From an uncultured Eubacteriales bacterium (GTDB lineage: Bacteria; Bacillota; Clostridia; Christensenellales; CAG-138): 9,659 nucleotides of DNA. Below, in pieces: positions 7,008 to 9,659 of the stretch. Both the position numbers and the translations under genes were made by a program. Where the stretch lies: contig UQOG01000075.1 of the NCBI GenBank assembly GCA_900542615.1, forward strand, positions 1 through 9,659, read 5' to 3'. How positions within the stretch are numbered: position 1 is the stretch's first letter; every line of letters starts with the position of its first letter. The notes beneath the pieces were generated by a model. It was not told the DNA's origin. It made no database searches and saw nothing but the letters and a program-made list of their open reading frames with translations.

Positions 7008-8970
7008 GCTGTACGCCTCCCTTCTCTACCGCGGCCTTGTCCGCAAAGGCATCCGATTTATTGAAGTTGGCAAATTCGCTGATATACTCCTTCCGGGGGG
7101 CCACCTTGTCCCCCATCAAAACCGTCACCAGATGTTCCACATCCGCCGCGTCGTCAATATGCACCCGCACCAAGGCCCGGTTCTCCGGGTTCATGGTGGT
7201 TTCCCACAGCTGCTCCGGGTTCATCTCGCCCAGGCCCTTATACCGTTGCAGGGTATAGCCTTTGCCCACCTTTTTGATGGCTGCGTTCAGCTCCCCGTCG
7301 TCGTAGGCATAGCGGATCTCCTTCCCCTTTTGCACCTTGTAAAGGGGCGGCAGGCCGATGTATACATGGCCGTCGGTGATCAGCTCCTTCATGTAGCGGT
7401 AGAAGAAGGTCAAGAGGATGGCCCGAATATGGGCCCCATCCTGGTCCGCGTCCGAAAGGATGATGATCTTATCGTATTTCAGGCTGGAAAGGTCGAAATC
7501 CTCCCCAATGTTGGTGCCGATGGCGGTGATGATGGAGCGGAATTCCTCGTTGGCCAGCACCTGGTCCAGCCGCTTCTTTTCCACGTTCAAGGGCTTGCCC
7601 CGAAGGGGCAAAATCGCCTGGAACCGCCGGTCACGCCCTTGCTTGGCGCTGCCGCCGGCGCTGTCCCCCTCCACGATGAACAGCTCGTTCCGCTTGGGGT
7701 CCCGGCCGGTGCAGCTGGACAGTTTGCCCACCAGGGGGGCGTTTTCCAGCTTGCTCTTCTCCCGGGCCATGGTCTTGGCCTTGCGGGCGGTCTCCCGGAC
7801 CTTGGCCGCCTTGATAGCCTTATCTGCGATGCGGTTGGCAACATCGGCGTTTTTCAGATCCTCCAGGAAGGGGGTAAGCTGCTCCGTTACCACATATTCC
7901 ACTGCAGGCCGGGCCTCCGTATTGCCCAGGCGGGTCTTGGTCTGGCCCTCAAACTGGATGTTGCGCATCTTCAGGGAGATGATGGCGGTCAGCCCCTCCC
8001 GGAAATCCTCCCCGGACAGGGAGGGGTCCTTGTCCTTGAGAAAGTCCATGCGCCGGCAATAGTCGTTGAGCACCTTGGTGAGGGCCGCCTTAAAGCCGGT
8101 CTCATGGGTGCCGCCCTCGGTGGTGGGGATGTTGTTGACATAGGAAAAGATGCTCTCGCTGTAGCCGTCGTTGTGCTGCATGGCGATATCCACCTCGATG
8201 CCGTCCTTTGCCCCCTTGATGTGGATGGGATCGGGATATACCGGGGTCTTGTCCCCGTTCAGGTAGCGGACAAAATCCGAAAGCCCCCCGGCAAAGCAAT
8301 ATTCCTTTTCCCGCTTGGTGCGTTCGTCCAGCAGATAAAAGGTCACGCCCCGGTTCAAATAGGCCAATTCCCGCATCCGTTTGGAGATGGTATCAAACTG
8401 CATATCCAGGGTCTCAAATACCCGGGCGTCCGGCAAAAAGGTGATCTTGCTCCCCCGTTTGCGGGTGCGGCCGGTCTCCGCCAGGGGGGCCATGGGCTGG
8501 CCGGAATGGATCTTGCCCTGGGGATCCACGTAGCTGCGGAATTTCTGATAATAGGCCTTGCCGCCGGTATAGATCTCCACCTCCACATATTCGCTCAGAG
8601 CGTTCACCACGCTGGCGCCTACCCCGTGAAGGCCGCCGGAAAAGCCATAGCTATCGTTATCGAACTTGCCGCCGGCATGGAGCTGGGTAAAGACCACCTC
8701 CACCCCACTGACCCCCAGCTTTTCATGGATGCCCACCGGGATGCCCCGGCCGTTGTCCTCCACGGTGACGGACTGGTCCTTATGCAGGGTGACCTGCACC
8801 CGGTCCGCATAGCCGTTGGCAGCCTCGTCCACGGCGTTATCCACGATCTCCCACAACATATGATGCAGGCCCCGTACGCCGGTGGAGCCGATGTACATAC
8901 CCGGCCGCATCCGCACCGCCTCCAGGCCTTCCATCACCTTGATATCGCTTACGCTGTAGTCCTTGGCCAT
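7000..8970 (-). CDS. parE: Type IIA DNA topoisomerase B subunit, probably topoisomerase IV ParE
   Basis: The ATPase and TOPRIM subunit that, with ParC, passes one duplex through another to unlink daughter chromosomes. The length is 656 residues, as for Gram-positive ParE and short GyrB. The GHKL ATPase domain shows EIVDNAVDEA (41-50, catalytic Glu41 and Mg-binding Asn45), EDNGRGIP (71-78), GGLHGVGAS (112-120) and the QTK loop (343-345). The TOPRIM domain has EGDSAGGSAKQGRDRRFQ (434-451), PLRGKPLNVEK (455-465) and DADQDGAH (507-514); Glu434, Asp507 and Asp509 are the expected metal ligands. KGLGEM (578-583) follows. KKVGKGYTLQRYKGLGEM is very close to B. subtilis ParE, whereas LNVEK is more gyrase-like (ParE usually has INTEK), so gyrB remains possible. 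The ATG at 8970 has GGAGG 6 nt upstream; the in-frame ATG at 8985 lies ahead of this site and is rejected. A tail of about 20 residues extends past the usual ParE end. Confidence 0.93.
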   Translation of the reverse strand: MAKDYSVSDIKVMEGLEAVRMRPGMYIGSTGVRGLHHMLWEIVDNAVDEAANGYADRVQVTLHKDQSVTVEDNGRGIPVGIHEKLGVSGVEVVFTQLHAGGKFDNDSYGFSGGLHGVGASVVNALSEYVEVEIYTGGKAYYQKFRSYVDPQGKIHSGQPMAPLAETGRTRKRGSKITFLPDARVFETLDMQFDTISKRMRELAYLNRGVTFYLLDERTKREKEYCFAGGLSDFVRYLNGDKTPVYPDPIHIKGAKDGIEVDIAMQHNDGYSESIFSYVNNIPTTEGGTHETGFKAALTKVLNDYCRRMDFLKDKDPSLSGEDFREGLTAIISLKMRNIQFEGQTKTRLGNTEARPAVEYVVTEQLTPFLEDLKNADVANRIADKAIKAAKVRETARKAKTMAREKSKLENAPLVGKLSSCTGRDPKRNELFIVEGDSAGGSAKQGRDRRFQAILPLRGKPLNVEKKRLDQVLANEEFRSIITAIGTNIGEDFDLSSLKYDKIIILSDADQDGAHIRAILLTFFYRYMKELITDGHVYIGLPPLYKVQKGKEIRYAYDDGELNAAIKKVGKGYTLQRYKGLGEMNPEQLWETTMNPENRALVRVHIDDAADVEHLVTVLMGDKVAPRKEYISEFANFNKSDAFADKAAVEKGGVQHG

Positions 8971-8976
8971 CCATTC

Positions 8977-8981
8977 CCTCC
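8977..8981 (-). promoter_or_regulatory. Ribosome binding site deciding the parE start
   Basis: GGAGG on the minus strand, 6 nt before the ATG at 8970. It lies downstream of the alternative ATG at 8985, which has only an A/T-rich stretch before it. Confidence 0.75.
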
Positions 8982-8991
8982 GCATGTTTGT

Positions 8992-9028
8992 AAAAAAATC
9001 CTTAGGTCACCATATACGGTATAAGGAC
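8992..9028 (-). promoter_or_regulatory. Attenuator-like hairpin with U7 tail in the parE leader
   Basis: On the minus strand TCCTTA (9027-9022) pairs with TAAGGA (9004-8999), extendable by an outer G-U pair, and seven T's follow at once (8998-8992). The loop can hold a small ACC/GGT inner stem. The form is that of an intrinsic terminator lying between the predicted parE transcription start and its ribosome binding site. The stem is only 6-7 bp with two GC pairs, so it may be weak or accidental. Confidence 0.35.
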
Positions 9029-9035
9029 CCGTATA
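9013..9035 (-). repeat. 7-bp inverted repeat in the parE leader
   Basis: TATACGG and CCGTATA are separated by 9 nt and are the same arms on either strand. In the minus-strand transcript they form a hairpin whose loop contains the left arm of the U7-tailed hairpin, so the two folds should exclude each other. It could instead be a protein-binding operator. Confidence 0.45.
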
Positions 9036-9057
9036 ATACCACATTATAGTATAATAC
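9031..9057. repeat. Two direct copies of GTATAATAC, each a palindrome
   Basis: GTATAATAC occurs at 9031-9039 and 9049-9057, an 18-bp period. Each copy is a perfect GTAT-N-ATAC palindrome. The related inverted form ATACGGTAT is at 9014-9022. The right copy overlaps the predicted parE -10 hexamer and the left one lies just past its start site, as repressor operators often do. The region is AT-rich, so chance is a real alternative. Confidence 0.45.
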
Positions 9058-9076
9058 AACAGGCAAAAATGGGCAA
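9048..9076 (-). promoter_or_regulatory. Predicted sigma-A promoter of the parE operon
   Basis: The minus strand reads TTGCCC (9076-9071), then a spacer of exactly 17 nt, then TATACT (9053-9048). These match the TTGACA and TATAAT consensus at 4 and 5 of 6 positions. A start near 9041 would give a leader of about 70 nt before parE. It is the only convincing promoter seen upstream of the seven minus-strand genes. Confidence 0.6.
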
Positions 9077-9121
9077 CGTATATTCTCCCCCCTTCCTCAC
9101 CACACTACATATAACGATAAG

Positions 9122-9127
9122 AAAGGA
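9122..9127 (+). promoter_or_regulatory. Ribosome binding site deciding the start of the plus-strand gene
   Basis: AAAGGA touches the ATG at 9128 with no spacing but lies 9 nt before the ATG at 9137, so 9137 is the better start. Confidence 0.7.
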
Positions 9128-9136
9128 ATGAAAAAC

Positions 9137-9556
9137 ATGGATCCCAACGCGCAACTTTTGCAGGACATATATCAAAACACCGTCATGGGGAAGGTCGCCC
9201 TGAATCAGCTGATCAAGCGCTGCGAGGACCCCGACTTTCGCAAGGCCATGGCCGACCAGTTCGCCGAATATCACCAGGTGCAGGCCGAAGCCCAGCGGCT
9301 ATTGAAGGCCATCTACCTGGAGCCAAAGCGTCCGCCTGTATTGCCCCTGCGGCTCCACACCAGCCTGAACCTGCGGCTGGACAGGACTTCCACCCATATG
9401 GCGGAAATGCTTATGCAGGGCAGCGTCATGGGGATCGTAGACCTATCCCGCTCCCTGCGCAAATATTCCCTGGCCGGCAACGAAGCCCGGGCATTGGGGG
9501 AACAATTACTGCGCACCGAGGAGAACAACCTGCGCCGGCTTCAGCGCTATCTGTAG
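9137..9556 (+). CDS. Small helical protein of unknown function (clostridial family)
   Basis: A predicted cytosolic protein of 139 residues with no signal peptide, membrane segment or cysteine pair. The sequence reads as four amphipathic helices: about 4-28, 31-60, 73-110 (interrupted) and 115-138, like a ferritin-like or four-helix-bundle fold. The segment THMAEMLMQGSVMGIVDLSR (86-105) resembles one I remember in uncharacterised Clostridia proteins of about 140 residues, often with SPSHIAEMMIQGSTMGI. Candidate metal ligands (E44, H46, H88, E90, E128, E129) are present, but no clear ExxH ferritin motif is seen, so metal binding is only a possibility. The start at 9137 follows from the AAAGGA spacing. 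The gene is divergent from parE and ends in its own terminator, so it is probably a single-gene unit. The many Arg and Pro residues between 62 and 84 form a probable linker. No function is assigned. Confidence 0.82.
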   Translation: MDPNAQLLQDIYQNTVMGKVALNQLIKRCEDPDFRKAMADQFAEYHQVQAEAQRLLKAIYLEPKRPPVLPLRLHTSLNLRLDRTSTHMAEMLMQGSVMGIVDLSRSLRKYSLAGNEARALGEQLLRTEENNLRRLQRYL

Positions 9557-9574
9557 CGTTTCTAACCCCTAAAG

Positions 9575-9602
9575 AAAGAGGAAGCCAGTTGGCTTCCTCT
9601 TT
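9575..9602 (+). terminator. Intrinsic terminator after the plus-strand gene
   Basis: AAAGAGGAAGCC (9575-9586) and GGCTTCCTCTTT (9591-9602) form a perfect 12-bp stem with the 4-nt loop AGTT, 18 nt past the stop codon. The T-run is part of the stem (CTCTTT). On the minus strand the stem is followed by CTTTAGG, so it may also stop leftward transcription entering from beyond the window. Confidence 0.85.
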
Positions 9603-9612
9603 GGCTGTCGAA

Positions 9613-9630
9613 AAACCCCCGGGGGTTCGG
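9613..9630 (+). repeat. GC palindrome downstream of the terminator
   Basis: AAACCCCCGGGGGTTCGG includes the perfect palindrome AACCCCCGGGGGTT (9614-9627). It repeats, with one G more, the minus-strand sequence at 4572-4588. The rest of the stretch to the window end (9631-9659) shows no gene or other feature that I can support. Confidence 0.5.
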
Positions 9631-9659
9631 GGGCCGCAATGCAGTTCGCAAAGGTCGCG

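Noticed and set aside
6925..9024. A 699-codon open frame on the plus strand, antisense to parE
   Set aside because: It is almost wholly the complement of a gene with every parE motif. It has no ribosome binding site and a composition (His, Gly, Pro, Leu-rich) typical of antisense frames in GC-rich coding DNA.
9015..9084. A promoter for the plus-strand gene at one of several TATAAT-like hexamers (9032, 9045, 9050, 9079)
   Set aside because: Good -10 hexamers exist, but no acceptable -35 hexamer lies 16-18 nt upstream of any of them, so I cannot choose one.
1..9659. CRISPR arrays, tRNA or rRNA genes, insertion sequences, phage or toxin-antitoxin genes
   Set aside because: No regular repeat-spacer pattern, cloverleaf, transposase or terminal inverted repeat was seen. 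Gaps between genes are all short and every long gene has a housekeeping or conserved-family match.

Overview
The window looks like housekeeping chromosome from a GC-rich member of the Clostridia (Firmicutes). The pointers are a GerMN-domain lipoprotein, a full-length RqcH/FbpA-type NFACT protein, a tandem-OB SSB-like protein of the clostridial type, strong GGAGG ribosome binding sites and tight gene packing. Genus cannot be read from the sequence. I see no mobile element, CRISPR array, rRNA or tRNA, and no sign of recent transfer.

Seven genes lie head to tail on the minus strand. In transcription order (right to left) they are: the two subunits of a type IIA DNA topoisomerase, best read as topoisomerase IV (parE 7000-8970, parC 4593-7007, overlapping by 8 nt); a two-OB-fold SSB-like protein (3922-4533); RqcH, the ribosome quality control factor (2166-3890); a GerMN lipoprotein (1130-2083); RdgB, the house-cleaning XTP/dITP pyrophosphatase (481-1095); and a YfcE-type metallophosphoesterase (23-496, overlapping rdgB by 16 nt). 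Gaps are 82 nt or less with no convincing internal terminator, so a long operon is likely. A GGAGG at the extreme left edge suggests one more gene beyond the window.

The 166-nt region between parE and the only plus-strand gene is AT-rich. It holds a sigma-A-like promoter for the minus operon, repeated GTAT-N-ATAC palindromes on and near its -10, and a leader hairpin followed by seven U's that resembles an attenuator. The plus-strand gene (9137-9556) encodes a small, probably all-helical protein of a type I remember from Clostridia, with no known function. It is followed by a perfect 12-bp hairpin terminator.

The genes join DNA topology and replication (parE, parC, SSB-like), translation rescue (rqcH) and nucleotide or phosphoester house-cleaning (rdgB, metallophosphoesterase). 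No clearly new multi-gene system is visible. The points most worth a second look are the possible leader control of the topoisomerase operon, the loss of the GyrA-box from blade 1 of the A subunit, the absence of rph between gerM and rdgB, and an 18-nt GC palindrome occurring twice.
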